The translations under genes were made by a program, and so were the position numbers. From Ascidia mentula (Eukaryota; Chordata; Ascidiacea; Phlebobranchia; Ascidiidae), in the NCBI GenBank assembly GCA_947561715.1, contig OX387201.1:18056001-18120000 (forward strand): 64,000 nt of DNA. The letters are read 5' to 3'. Shown one piece after another: positions 22,230-33,039 of this stretch (positions within the stretch are counted from its first letter, which is position 1; every line of letters begins with the position of its first letter). Below the pieces are notes generated by a model. That model saw nothing but the letters and a program-made list of their open reading frames with translations. It was not told where the DNA came from and did no database searches.

Positions 22230-24218
22230 TGAATGCTAACTTACTGAGAATTTTACCCGAATTGTCAAGTAATGACACACACTTACAAAACTGCTCCTCA
22301 TTTTTGGAGAGTCTTGGAGTGTTGACATTGAAAGACTTGGAACATGTAGAAACGAGTGATTTACTTGGAATTTTTAATTTAGTCCAGGCCCGCAAACTTT
22401 TGAAAGCTGCTAAATTTGATACAGGTTGGTAAGTTAGAAGTTGGTGCATATAGATTTGCTGGTAATAATTTTATTGTTATAGATTCTATATCTGGTTCTT
22501 CGACGGAACCCTGTTCCTCACAAAGTTCAAATGATGATTTAAACACATCACAGTGGATGTATAGTTTCAAAATTCCATGGAATAAATGCTCTCCGAAACT
22601 CATGGACATTTTGGAAAGTGGAAAGAGACCCCCAATTTATTTAAGCAAAGAGATTGTCCATGCAACAGTTGAAGATGTTATGAAGGTTATATTTAGTTAT
22701 AATAGTAGATATGTGCAAAAAACTATCAACAGTTTTAACTCAGTTTAGCTTTTGTTGTAGTGTCGAGTTTGGATTTATATTAGTTTAATTATAAGTTGTT
22801 ACTGTATAATTGAAGCAAAGTGAAAGGTTTTTTATTCAGATAACCAAGACTCCAGGCAGGAGAAACCTCGAAAGAATCGTGATTGCGATAGTTGAGAAAT
22901 ATCCAGATTCTTTTAGGGATCTGATTGATGGCATCTCTATTGGGAGTGGCCACAACACCCTAACGAATCAGCTCTACTATAGGTTTGAAAATGAAAGTAG
23001 AAAGTTTAAAAAGCTTCAATGTACTGGAAACAGGACAGTACCACAAAGTGGGAAGCGTTTGCAGCCATATGGAGTGGTAAATTGGAAGCCCGATGTAGAT
23101 GTATCAGATACAACTGCCAAAACATGGCTTTTAAATGAATTTAAAAAAGTTGACAAAGATATTGAACAAGTTGGCAGGTTAATGAAAAGTACTTTTGGTC
23201 AACAAAGGAAGAGTATAAACGATGGTAACACAATTAAAACAGTTATGGAGGATTGGCCATTTTTAAGCAAACCCCAATATCTTTTGCAACATTATGATCA
23301 GCTAATGCAGACTCATGACACCTTTAAACGACTTCCGACAGATGTGAGGAAACGAAGTCAGCAAATATACAAGTAATTTCCAGCAGACATTTTTGTCCTT
23401 TAACCAGTCTATTCAGTGCATCTTTTGTAGGGCACTGAAGTTTTCTTCAAAACTTCCAATAAAAGCAGTGTATAAACACATTAAAGATCAATGTGTTCAA
23501 TTAGAGAAAAAAAGTCCTGAAACAATAGAAGTTTTGGCATTGCTGACAGCCTATTTCAACGAGGAACAACATGCATTAATTAAATGCTACATGGTATTTA
23601 TAATTAAAACATTTGAAACTTGTTTATGGTTCAGATAAAATAATTGACCATGTCAAGTTCAAATTGAATTGTACCTGGACAAATTTAGTTTTATGTAACA
23701 TGTGAAGTACAAACTTACTTTATTGCTTACATGTATATAATGCAATTTTGTATCTAGGATGAATTTATGATGGACGACATTTTGGGAGAAATTCCACCCA
23801 CACCATTTTTGATCATATTTGGTATGTAAGCCAATTCCAAGTTTACTTTCTTTTTTTATGAGATTTGATTTTACAGGTAGCTCTCCGTCCTCCAGCAAAA
23901 AGATATGTGTTGCAGCCGAAAAAAATATTGTATGCTCGACAGAAAACTTTTTTGTGGCCTTGGTCTGCCTTTTTGCAACATACTATGTGTTTAATATAAG
24001 TTATCCCAAGTATGGTGAACTCACTATGGAGTTCTTACAAAGGTATGATACTTAAAATCATTTAGTCTGAAGTTTGTGACAAATTTTGTTGATCATGTAG
24101 ATTTATCTTCAAGATTAATGCACTTGGTGCAAAATCCACCAAAAAAAGGAGGTTTTCAGGAGTTAATTCCAAGATTTTAAAGCTTGCAAAGCTTCTGGGA
24201 AATGACACTGAAGCATAA
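22230..24218 (+). CDS. second transposon gene: SAM-domain protein, SAMD3-like, multi-exon
   Basis: Predicted exons begin with ATG 22,230 (ILPELSSND, then SAM-like FLESLGVLTLKDLEHVETSDLLG). They continue at 22,483 (FKIPWNKCSPKLMDILESG), 22,840 (NLERIVIAIVEKYPDSFRD, then GSGHNTLTNQL), 23,432 (LKFSSKLPIKAVY, LALLTAYFNEEQ), 23,760, 23,879 (ISYPKYGELTMEFLQR) and 24,101, ending with TAA at 24,216-24,218. The order SAM, basic middle region, and final Y-PK-x-TFEF-like motif matches proteins often annotated as SAMD3-like in fish and invertebrates. Splice signals fit at most joints; the first donor (CAG|GTTGGT) is weak. Its location inside the terminal repeats says it is transposon cargo, perhaps an assembly or DNA-binding partner of the transposase (inference). 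Confidence 0.65.
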
Positions 24219-24240
24219 TTATCTGTAAAATTATGTGATT

Positions 24241-24640
24241 ATTTCGTTCGCTGTGGCACCCGTTGTTGAAATGTGTTTCGTTCGCTGTGGCACAGGTTGT
24301 TGGTATGTATTTCGTTCGCTGTGGCACGGGTTGTTGGTATGTATTTCGTTCGCTGTGGCACGGGTTGTTGGTATGTATTTCGTTCGCTGGTGGCACGGGT
24401 TGTTGGTATGTATTTCGTTCGCTGTGGCACGGGTTGTTGGTATGTATTTCGTTCGCTGTGGCACGGGTTGTTGGTATGTATTTCGTTCGCTGTGGCACCG
24501 GCGGTTGGTATGTATTTCGTTCGCTGTGGCACGGGTTGTTGGTATGTATTTCGTTCGCTGTGGCACGGGTTGTTGGTATGTATTTCGTTCGCTGTGGCAC
24601 GGGTTGTTGGTATGTATTTCGTTCGCTGTGGCATTGGTGG
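24241..24640. repeat. 34-bp tandem repeat, 12 copies, subterminal in the CACTG transposon
   Basis: The unit is GTATGTATTTCGTTCGCTG followed by TGGCACGGGTTGTTG. Copies are nearly identical, with small variants at the two outer units and one G insertion near 24,390. The unit has no stop in most frames of either strand, which produces several long overlapping false ORFs. CMC-group elements often carry subterminal repeats bound by their transposase, which may be the role here. Confidence 0.9.
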
Positions 24641-24858
24641 TTGTGATGTTGAAACACCAAAATATACTTATAAATCCACAGTAAAGTTGGTACTATAACT
24701 TGAAATTTTACGGAGGTATAGATAGTAAAATGTAGGCAAGTTTTGACAGTATGATTTGGTAAATTACCCCAAAAAACATTGTAACATATACATACATTTT
24801 GACGTAAAATTTACGGGACGGGTTCGTCTTTTTACTGACAGTAGTATTTACTGTAAAA

Positions 24859-24871
24859 ATTTTTAACAGTG
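24859..24871. repeat. right terminal inverted repeat of the CACTG transposon
   Basis: Reads TTTTTAACAGTG, the inverse of the left end, followed by the flanking TA duplicate and then Polinton polymerase sequence. Confidence 0.8.
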
Positions 24872-26700
24872 TACCTTGTTTGAGCATGTCCATTTCCGAG
24901 CGAGTGAATAACGCCCGGAGGTTCCCCATCGCTTGAACGAACGGCACCACGTCAAGCAGATTGTAGTGCATAAGATAATCTTTAAGGGTGCTCATTTTCT
25001 GTTGCTTCCAGACACGTAAGCATCCATCGCACGTCTCTTGAGAAATGCTCTCGCGCTTCAGTGAACTGTAAAACGCTTCTCTTGGTGGTAAACTTGTCAC
25101 GTTTAACTTGGCGATGCAGTCCACAAACTCGTACAGAAATACACCTTTCGATTCCTCGCAGTCGAACGCTTTCAAGAAACTTGCGTAATTCACGTTTGGC
25201 GCGATATAGTTTCGTGCGTCCAAGAAAGCGAAGCGACTGGTTTGAATACATAAGAAATTATTTCCTTTCTTTGCCACGAAACCAATCTCGTCGTCTTTTA
25301 ATGCCTCTATGAGCCACTGTCGTGTCAACGGAAGGTCATACCGCCCGGAATTAAAACCCACTACGGGGATGATTTGTAAATAAGCAAGCAGATCATCTCG
25401 CAGTGATTCGATGGGGTGCACCCCCTGGCTGGGGTCGAGTAACAGCGCTTGCTGTACTTTTGTTTCCAAAAGAGCCAGAAGCCATTCAAAACGCTCCTGC
25501 ATTAAATGTGTAGCCCGACCTTGAATTTCCCCCAGGTAACCCACAAAACGATTCATAAGTTCCTGTGGTTGGCCGTTTGTCACAAAGCATTTACCTTGCT
25601 GAAACCCTGGCACGTCGCTGCACATCGCAACACTAAGTGGTATGTGCTCAGCAAGACATGCAGTTTTCGCGGTCGCATCAGGTAAATCCCGCTGGCTCAT
25701 CATTGCTTCCCAATCATAACAAACAACAAAGGGGTAGAATCGATATTCCGAAGGAACGTGGATACCGAATATTCGCAAACGGTCGAAAACTGTCGGAGCA
25801 ATACGAAAGCAGCCGCCTGGGAATACTTCACGTGTGATAAGAGAACAGGTTTTCTGGTGCTGGAAGCATCGGTCCATGCGATTGAAGACCGCTTTGCAGA
25901 CGGGGCAGGTGAAGTTCGAAGACGTTAATGTTCAAATCAAAGCAAGCTTCAACCGCCGGTAGAAAACTCAGGCGCACACCGGGAAAGCCCGCAATGCAAT
26001 TTTTGCCTGTGAACCGTTGACATAATTGCATTGCTGTGGGACTTGGCGCGCCGACGACCCGTGACGTACTCATGTGTGAAGCAATACACCGGAATATACA
26101 CAGATTATCGGTGATCGGCCGCCCATCGGCGGTTCTGTGAAATGTCACAAGACCAGTGTTGCGCGTCAGATGTCTTGGTAAATTAACAGGACTTCCAATC
26201 CATGCGTGCAGTGTGTAATAAACATAGAAAGTGATGTTTGTCAATACGTCAACATTCCATTTCGAGTCAGGGCGTTGTCTTCTAACCGCCTCAAGATGGT
26301 CGCAGTCCGCAAGATTTTGAAAAAATTCGAGCAGATCATCACGCGATTGTATTAGTGTTGGATGTGGAAAGAAATTGGCATTATTGTCCGATGCATGATA
26401 ATAGCGACGTTCCCCCGATTGATTCACAAGAATGAAGCCAAAACTGCAATTAATTTTAAATGCCATCTGCCCGTCACCCAATATAGTATGGACGATTGCA
26501 TCAACAAGAGTCCAGGCTATTGGCAACGAGAAATTGTACAATGACGTCACACGGCCAATACGCGCGTGAGTACGTATTGTCATCCAGCGCCGGGCAATCA
26601 AATCATCTCGCGGTGGCCGCTCGTCGGATATCAACAACTGTCGGTTAGCGCCGCCGCCGGTTTGAAAGCGTCTAACCACAAATGAATGTTATCAACCCGC
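24872..26700 (-). pseudogene. pPolB: Polinton protein-primed DNA polymerase B, N-terminal and exonuclease part, broken
   Basis: Carries the 3'-5' exonuclease motifs in order: CYDWEAM (Exo I, Asp-x-Glu), GFNSGRYDL (Exo II, Asn-x3-Tyr-Asp) and YLMHYNLLDVVPF (Exo III, Tyr-x3-Asp). Upstream, an extra N-terminal region includes TDNLCIFRCIASH, which resembles the D-(G)-N-x-C-x-F-R signature of OTU-type cysteine proteases, an N-terminal fusion known in some Polinton polymerases. The region is broken, and is separated from the palm part by the CACTG transposon. Confidence 0.82.
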
Positions 26701-28744
26701 GCACAAACGTCGTGATGTTTAACACACCTACCTACTTTCGCCGCCGACGGCGGGTGTAGCATGTTGACCGACATTCTCTATACACCTGATCAATAAAATA
26801 ATTTACATGAGGCAGTTTCATGACGGTGACGGCCGTCTTACCATTTCGCACCGCCCGGGTTAAGCAATGGTGCGAGATTATGGGCCGGCGTGTCATTGCC
26901 ACGCGCGTCCGATAACAACGGCTCGTCATGCTTCAACGGGTTTAAAATACCCAAGTCACGCAGAATTTCATCGATCGTGTCGGGGCAGGCGGCCATTGCA
27001 TCGACCACGCTAGGGGCGCTGTTAAAGCAACATCGGGTTATCGATTAGATTAGACAGTTACACAGGCACATTGAATGGATACCTTGCGTCCGCATCGCCA
27101 ACCGGTTGCAATTCGACTGATTCCAGTAAATCAAAAAAACTCACTTCACTTGGTGGCTGTGAAATATCCCCAGAAATGTGTGACTGGGCAATCGGAAGCG
27201 GTGTGCCAGAGTTTTGATTGTCTGCCGCAGGTGCTCTGCTGTGTGAAAGCGAGTAATGACGTTAAAATGCTATGGTTTAACGCCCGTCTTACCCGGATTC
27301 GTTCTCGTTGGTTAACATGGAAGGCTGTGCCAGATTTAAATTTTTCAACGCGGCGCTGTATTGGCCGCTAACGCCTGCCGTCGCCTCATGTACAGGAAAC
27401 ATGTGACTTTGACTTTGTTGGGAGAAGTCCATGACGTATCTACCCTGAATCACATTATCAGACGCCGACGCCGCGCTAAAAGGGGATAATAAATTATAAA
27501 CTGTCAAGGATAAGAGCGGAAAAAGCATAAATTACGTGTGACTTGATGCATTGCCGGACTGAATCGGCCAAACACGGAATCTTTTAGACACCTCCTGTCC
27601 GCTTGCGCTAAATACCAGACACAGTTAATAACGGAAAAACAAACAAATCGTAGACAACTTACATCGGGCGTTTGTGTGCACCCCCGCAATGCCTCTCCCT
27701 GTGACGTTTGATATTGTGAAGCGAGATGAACCTGTAAGAGGCGGCTTTAGCACCTGCGGTGGCGATTTATAATTGAAAGGTTTACCTTTTACCGCAGTCA
27801 TTGCACGCTACACATTGATTACATTGTGATTCATGTTCCATGGCTTCATCTGCTTTGGCAAAATGCTTGCCGCAAAAACCGCAGTGAAATCGCACAAGCA
27901 TTTTCGATTTTGAAGGTGCGCATTCAATGCACTAATTTACGTTGGCAAGTCTCTCTATCGAGACACTTAGAAACTCTCCATGGGCGCACTCTTTTTTATA
28001 CTAGTCAAGAGTGTCACACCGTGAAAAACAACGGAAATCGGTGCGACAAAAAAACAATCAAAGGAAATGCATGGATTGTAATAGGCATCAATCTCGGAGT
28101 TTACGCCTGTGAAATGCGCGGGAAAAGTTTCCGATCACCTTTTCGCATGATTTTTTACAAAGATCCACGCCATATGGCGAAAACCAATGATCGCCATACT
28201 GCCCAGGCAATATGGGCCAATAAACCAGATGGCTAAGAGAACGGCATGCGCGTCATGAAAGATGTGAAAATCCGTAGAAATCGGAAACATAGGGATACTT
28301 CAACATGGGAATGAATGGGCGCGACTTCAATCGGGAAACCCTTAAAAAACAACGGCCTTAGATACGCATTGACAATAGTGTGACTACCAAAACGGCGATA
28401 TCTCTCTGCGGAAATATTACACAACTCTAGCCTGGGAATGTTTGGAATTCACATTGTTCGCTGACATGAAGGCACCATATGCATAGCATAATATCCAAAA
28501 ACAGACTGCATGGAAACAGCTTGCACGGAAACAGCTTGCACAAATCGAATGCTGGGAAAATAGAAAAAAAATGTGGAAAAGCGAATTTGTCATGGGACTG
28601 TGGTCTGATCAGGAACCTCGCAAAAAAATGCATCTGCGACCCACACTAAAAAAGGGGGGGGGGGGGCGTCTAAGCGGAGGCGGGAACAATTAACGAATGG
28701 ATAACGCGATACATGGAGGCTGGTGAATTCCCTGGAGCAATTCA
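26701..28744. other. Polinton right arm, mostly unassigned
   Basis: Between the polymerase N-terminus and the right terminal repeat there is no long recognisable gene apart from a zinc-finger-like stretch at 27,785-27,910. A 136-codon plus-strand frame (27,826-28,236) runs antisense to that zinc finger and is probably a shadow. A G-run occurs at about 28,657-28,668. Decayed remains of accessory genes are likely. Confidence 0.5.
27785..27910 (-). pseudogene. C2H2-like zinc-finger fragment in the Polinton
   Basis: On the minus strand the translation includes HCGFCGKHFAKADEAMEHE followed by CNQCVACNDCGK: Cys-x2-Cys, a 12-residue finger and His, then further CxxC pairs. It looks like part of a zinc-finger protein encoded upstream of the polymerase. 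No confident start or end is visible, so it is reported as a fragment. Confidence 0.4.
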
Positions 28745-29179
28745 CAAGTGATTGACAAGATCGTTTGTCGACCACGTCATCAATCATGTCATCGCAACGT
28801 CATTAGAAATAACGGTCCAATTCAGGAAACAATTCACCAGATAGTTTCACAAACGCCACACGACCACACAGTGAACTGCGTGTGACCTCGAATTCCTTGG
28901 CGAGGACATCTCAAACAAAGTTCAGACGCTCAAGATAAAAATAGAATCACGATTGCGACACCGGAAAGAGACAAACAATAGGAGAATCTTATTTTTACTC
29001 CCAATGAAGACCGGAAGGCTCATGAGTAACTGTGAGTATCTCCCTGACACATGTCCCCCTTTGAAATGCATACGAAAGAGAACGGAAAGAGTACTCTTTC
29101 CTGTCTCCCTAACCGGAAAGAGTAGCAGAGAGACAGGAAGGAAGTTCTCCCCGTTCTCTACTCTGTCACCCTTTACTAC
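28745..29179 (-). repeat. Polinton right terminal inverted repeat
   Basis: Inverted copy of 8,660-9,094, same length of 435 bases and about 99% identical, ending CTCTGTCACCCTTTACTAC. Confidence 0.95.
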
Positions 29180-29189
29180 AACTAGCACA

Positions 29190-29460
29190 GGAGGATCTAA
29201 GACGTAGAGCAGATTTGCCGGGCATATATCTAATGTCAATGTTAGAAAAAACTGCATAAAAACAAAGGCGCCATTGATCCACTCGATGCAGCATATTGAG
29301 GTTGATGTGGTTTGTCCTCAACCACTCACGCGATCTGGGTATCAGTTTATTTTGGTTACATACGGTATATTTACCTTACTACTTTTAATTGGTTCGTGCT
29401 TGGCCGATGCGACACAAAACGACAAACTAAACAGGTATTGCTGAAATTTCGCCGTCTTTG
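29190..29460 (+). mobile_element. Ty3/Gypsy pol fossil, right part (integrase), beyond the Polinton
   Basis: Translated phrases KTKAPLIHSMQHIEVDVV and PQPLTRSGYQFILV are the start of a Gypsy integrase core. At DNA level this aligns with the better-preserved fragment at 43,296-43,440 (GTGTCAATATTATAAAAAAG and CCACTCACGCGA), so both belong to one family. It continues the Gypsy copy seen at 7,880-8,659. Broken. Confidence 0.75.
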
Positions 29461-30158
29461 ATTTCGGTTATTTGTTAAACGAACAATAAAATGTCGGTTG
29501 AAACTTACTGTCTGAGCTATCCCCGTTACATCCAATGTTACCCCTGTACGGTATTCGATGTTACGTCGGTTCTAATTACAGCAAAATAAAATTTAGGAAT
29601 GTCGTGCACAGTTAAAAAGGTATAACCATAACTAATACCCTGCCTTAAACGCTAAAAAATGCTTTGCGACGCTCTAACAATTTTAAACAACACGCGACGT
29701 CCTTTTTGGAAACCTCGGGTTTTGCGTATGGTGAGTAGCCCGAATAAAAAAGCATATTTATTAAATGTTTTTTTTTTAGGTAGGGGGTTGTTACCGAGAA
29801 GACTAACGGACGAAAAGTAGCTATTAATTCAATTCACTTTGTTTAAGATCAAGATCTACCAACGGAAGTTTACTGAAACTAAAATCGTGAAACTAATGGT
29901 GGCGTTCTAGGTATAAAAAAACATACCTAACAGGTCTACCAGGTCGTCCACCTACGTTAATATTGTTTTAACCCATAAAGCCAACGACAAACGTTCGAAA
30001 ACGTTTTGGGTGTTGTTTATTAACTCTGAATATATATTTCTTTTTCAAAGCCGACAAATGTGGCGTTCCGTCCTGTTTTGATGGTAAGCATAAACGACTC
30101 CGTCAATCCACACTCGCACGTCGGCTATCTGTGCGAAGACGAATTTTTTAGTAAATTA
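29461..30158. other. no gene recognised
   Basis: AT-rich sequence without open frames of interest or repeats shared elsewhere in the window. Confidence 0.4.
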
Positions 30159-31676
30159 TCAAAGGTTAAGAATTCCTCTCAAACTTGGGACTTGGAGTAC
30201 CTTGTTGTAGACATTCAAGTTGTCACATGCAAGACCGTATGGCACAACCCCATGAAGGAAGAGCTGATTTCCTTGATTGGGATGGCGGCAGACAAGACCG
30301 CCTACACCGCCACCCTTCGAATAAAACAATTTTATTTGAAACTGCAAAAATATGGGACTTTTTGCTACTGTCAATTTTGTTGACGCCATGTAAGTGAAGC
30401 TTATTATCTTTGAACGTTGGTTGCCACCGGTTTCGATACCCGAATTGGCAATTTCGTACAACACTAGTTTTTACCTCGACATGTTTTCACTTAAACATTT
30501 TAATGCATATTATAAATACTAACAGGACAAAATCCTGTCCCAGGAATGCTTTCTGCACAAAACTTTGGGTCTCCGGCGGACACGCGGTATGTTCCCAACG
30601 ATGCAGTTAACGAAGAGCAATTTGTAATTGGAACGATATCAGAGGCAAGTTGAAGCAATACGTCGGAAGCTGGAACGCTCGAGCCTGCAACAAAATTATG
30701 CTTTTCAAATACATTTAGAAGTATAGTTTTATTATTAAATTACTCATATTTAATAATTATTTGAAATAATCCTAAACTAAGGAGATAAAATATAATTTTG
30801 TAGTTTGCAATGTCGAAGAAATAGGATTCATGCACTGGTTCTCTGCAAGAGCCAGTGCACAACCGCTTGGCGAAGGTATGTGTAAGTTTATACGGAAAGC
30901 TGTATACGCACTTGTTCTTCCCCAGCCCGCTACGTAGCAAGTAGTCCCGGCAAAGGAATTGCTGTCATCGTCTGTTCTTGTTCCATCTGACACCAAGTTG
31001 ACTGGCATCACAAATTGGTTGAACGTAGCTTTTCTCGACAGCTGTCAAATAAACAGTTCACGCAGCCCCAAGTAATGCACTTTTTATCAATTACATTTCG
31101 TAAATGTTTGCGCTTTGCTATTATTAAGTTCTTTGGCAAAAGATTTTTCGGGCCAAAATTCACCAATGCACAGCAGTAATTCAAACATTTTTTGAATTCT
31201 ATAAATAGGCGCTTTAATATTTCCTGCCGCATGTTATAACTGGAAGACTTACAGGGCATTTTAACTTTAGTATCTTCCGCTTTAAAAATTATACTCACTC
31301 TGACAAGTGCAAGGTAGAAGTTATAAGTTGAATTATCATAGTTCGGATGAATTATCAATTCGGATATGGTGAAGAACTGTTCTGTTCCGGAAAAACTCGA
31401 TCGATTCCAATCTCCCAAAACAACTCCTGTCGTCTTTCTTACTACGCTATCTCGTGATATTTTGTTTCAAGGAAGTCAGTAAATACAAACAAGAAACAAA
31501 ATAGATTGGTTATAAATGTACTTTAAATAGAAGAGAGTAGCAATAAAATTACCCGGCACTCGTGACCACCCATTCGTCAGAAATTAGAGATCCGCCACGA
31601 AAAATATTTTGCACATCAGGCAAGTGGTACAGGTAAGCCATAAACGGATAATCTCCTTTGCACGTTTCTTCGGCAC
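30159..31676 (-). CDS. trypsin-fold serine protease homolog, catalytic triad not intact
   Basis: Four predicted exons. Exon 31,676-31,553 has GDYPFMAYLY and GGSLISDEWVVTSA. Exon ~31,428-31,301 has VVLGDWNRSSFSGTEQ, LIIHPNYDNSTYNFYLALVR. Exon ~31,020-30,910 has TTCYVAGWGRTS. The last exon, 30,341-30,159, has GGGVGGLVCR, FLHGVVPYGLACDNLNVYNKV, with the stop at 30,159-30,161. The fold is clear, but the usual DIAL region reads FYLALV (Asp replaced by Tyr), GDSGGP reads GGGVGG (Ser replaced by Gly), and no HC follows TSA in the sequence that should encode it. It is either a non-catalytic protease homolog or a decayed gene. The first exon enters in phase 1, matching the cysteine-rich exons upstream, so one gene from 34,650 to 30,159 is likely. 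Confidence 0.65.
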
Positions 31677-31855
31677 CTGCATTGTTCCCAAAACAAGACA
31701 TAATGCGAATATATTTGTTGTTTTGCAGTTGCTTGGCCGTGGTGCGCTCCAACAAGGTTTATCAACGGCGGATTTTATTTAGTTAGGTACCCAGCTGATG
31801 ACAGCCACTGCAAAGTTTGACTTTGCCTAGGGACTTGGGTGCATAGACCAAACCT

Positions 31856-31898
31856 GCATTAATGAGACCTGATAGGTCGAAACAGTGGCCGTGAAACA
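31856..31898 (+). ncRNA. decayed hammerhead-like motif, copy I
   Basis: TTAATGAGACCTGATAGGTCGAAAC keeps stem II (GACC/GGTC) and GAAAC but has TTAATGA in place of CTGATGA, and lacks a clear stem I partner. It is an inactive relic of the same repeat family. Confidence 0.4.
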
Positions 31899-32357
31899 TA
31901 ATTACAATTACAATATTGTTTAGGACGGGAATTTTTTAGAACAGAATTTAATGCACACCAATTAAAATATATTCGTTAGTACAACTGGAAACTGCAAATT
32001 CAAAACATTTTAAGTTACCCAAGATTCTGGGTGAAGTCGTGGTCGGTAAAGGAGTGGCTCGTTCTAAGCAAATGCATGGATCCAAAAGACTAAAAAACTT
32101 CGTTCCTTAAACAAAGCAATAAATTTTGTTTCAAGTGCAGTATATTCACGAGCAAAACAAACTATAGCAGAATTGTAACAAGCAACAATTTCAAGTACGT
32201 TTCCATACCGTGCTGTGACTTGCGATTTTGTCAGAATGTTATGTGAATTCAAAGAGCGGCAGTCGCTTCAATATTACCGATGTGCTTGACTGACAGCAAA
32301 TCCTACAAGCAATGTGCCTTTCTCTCATTTTACAAATACTTTAACAGGGAATTAGCG

Positions 32358-32771
32358 CATAATGAATGAGTGCGCCAACGCACTAAAAGACAGTCGAATG
32401 CCTTTTACCACTAGGCAAACCGAAAGCAAATGCTATACGACTTTAACTGTTTTTACAGATAACTTTGTAACGGGGATTTAAACGCACCTTTCATTCTTGT
32501 GGAATTCCTCACAAGGATAATTACACGCACATAAACCTTACACTCTTGTAACCGTTACGAGGTTAGTTGCAGAAACAGTTGAGATAGCCGTTTTACAAAG
32601 AGAATTTAGTGAAATCATTTCGCTGTAGTGAAATTAAAAACCTTAATGAAGTAAGGTGTGCGACGTTTTTCACATTAATAAAATTAAAGTCGTTTAGCAT
32701 TTGCATTCGGTTTGTTTACAGACAAAGTCATTTGACTGTCGGTTACTGCGTTGGCGCACTCATTCATTATG
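32358..32771. mobile_element. 414-bp foldback/MITE-like element
   Basis: The ends CATAATGAATGAGTGCGCCA and its inverse at 32,752-32,771 are perfectly complementary over about 25 bases. Imperfect complementarity continues inward for about 100 bases (GACAGTC(G/A)AATG; CAAACCGAA(A/T)GCAAATGCTA; ACGACTTTAA). No coding capacity. It lies between the cysteine-rich exons and the protease-like exons on the other strand, presumably intronic. No clear target duplication is visible. Confidence 0.75.
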
Positions 32772-33039
32772 ATCTTTTATTACAATAGCGGCAATGGTAT
32801 ACAGTTTTTGTCCGCATTACGCAAATCCGAAATTCCCGAGGTTTGTTAAATCTGAACAAGACAGTAACAGAAAATTAATATTTCAGTTGTTCAGTAAATA
32901 ATAGAAGATCATCTCAAGTTCTCGAAATTATAAAGCCACAAATTCTATTCTCCTAAGGTTATGTGGTGATGTTCTTCCTCGGCCCGTGTGCAATAAACGC
33001 CAGGAATACAAAACAGCGGTGGCTAAACTGGTTGCCTAC

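Larger units (their letters stand above)
19247..24871 (+). mobile_element. CACTG-type (CMC/EnSpm-like) DNA transposon inserted in the Polinton polymerase
   Basis: 5,625 bp. Both ends begin CACTGTTAAAAA (left 19,247; right is the inverted copy ending 24,871), the CACT(A/G) terminus of the CMC (CACTA, Mirage, Chapaev) group. The dinucleotide TA flanks both ends (19,245-19,246 and 24,872-24,873), consistent with a 2-bp target duplication. Inside are a transposase frame, a second spliced gene with a SAM domain, and a 12-unit minisatellite near the right end. One in-frame stop in the transposase suggests this copy no longer moves itself. It must be younger than the Polinton that it interrupts. Confidence 0.85.
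8660..29179 (+). mobile_element. Polinton/Maverick element, broken, carrying a DNA-transposon insertion
   Basis: 435-bp terminal inverted repeats bound a set of genes diagnostic of Polintons: packaging-type ATPase, integrase, minor and major capsid proteins, adenain-type protease on the plus strand, and protein-primed DNA polymerase B on the minus strand. Total span is 20.5 kb, of which 5.6 kb is a later CACTG transposon, leaving about 14.9 kb, a usual Polinton size. The two terminal repeats differ at only about four or five positions by eye, so insertion is recent or the ends have been homogenised. Several genes look whole, but the element carries roughly five breaks besides the insertion. 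No matching 6-bp target duplication is visible. Confidence 0.93.

Noticed and set aside
24163-24698. Several ORFs of 110-165 codons on both strands
   Set aside because: They are translations of the 34-bp tandem repeat, which lacks stops in most frames.
27826-28236. 136-codon plus-strand ORF in the Polinton right arm
   Set aside because: It runs antisense to a zinc-finger-like stretch and has no recognisable domain; most likely a shadow frame.
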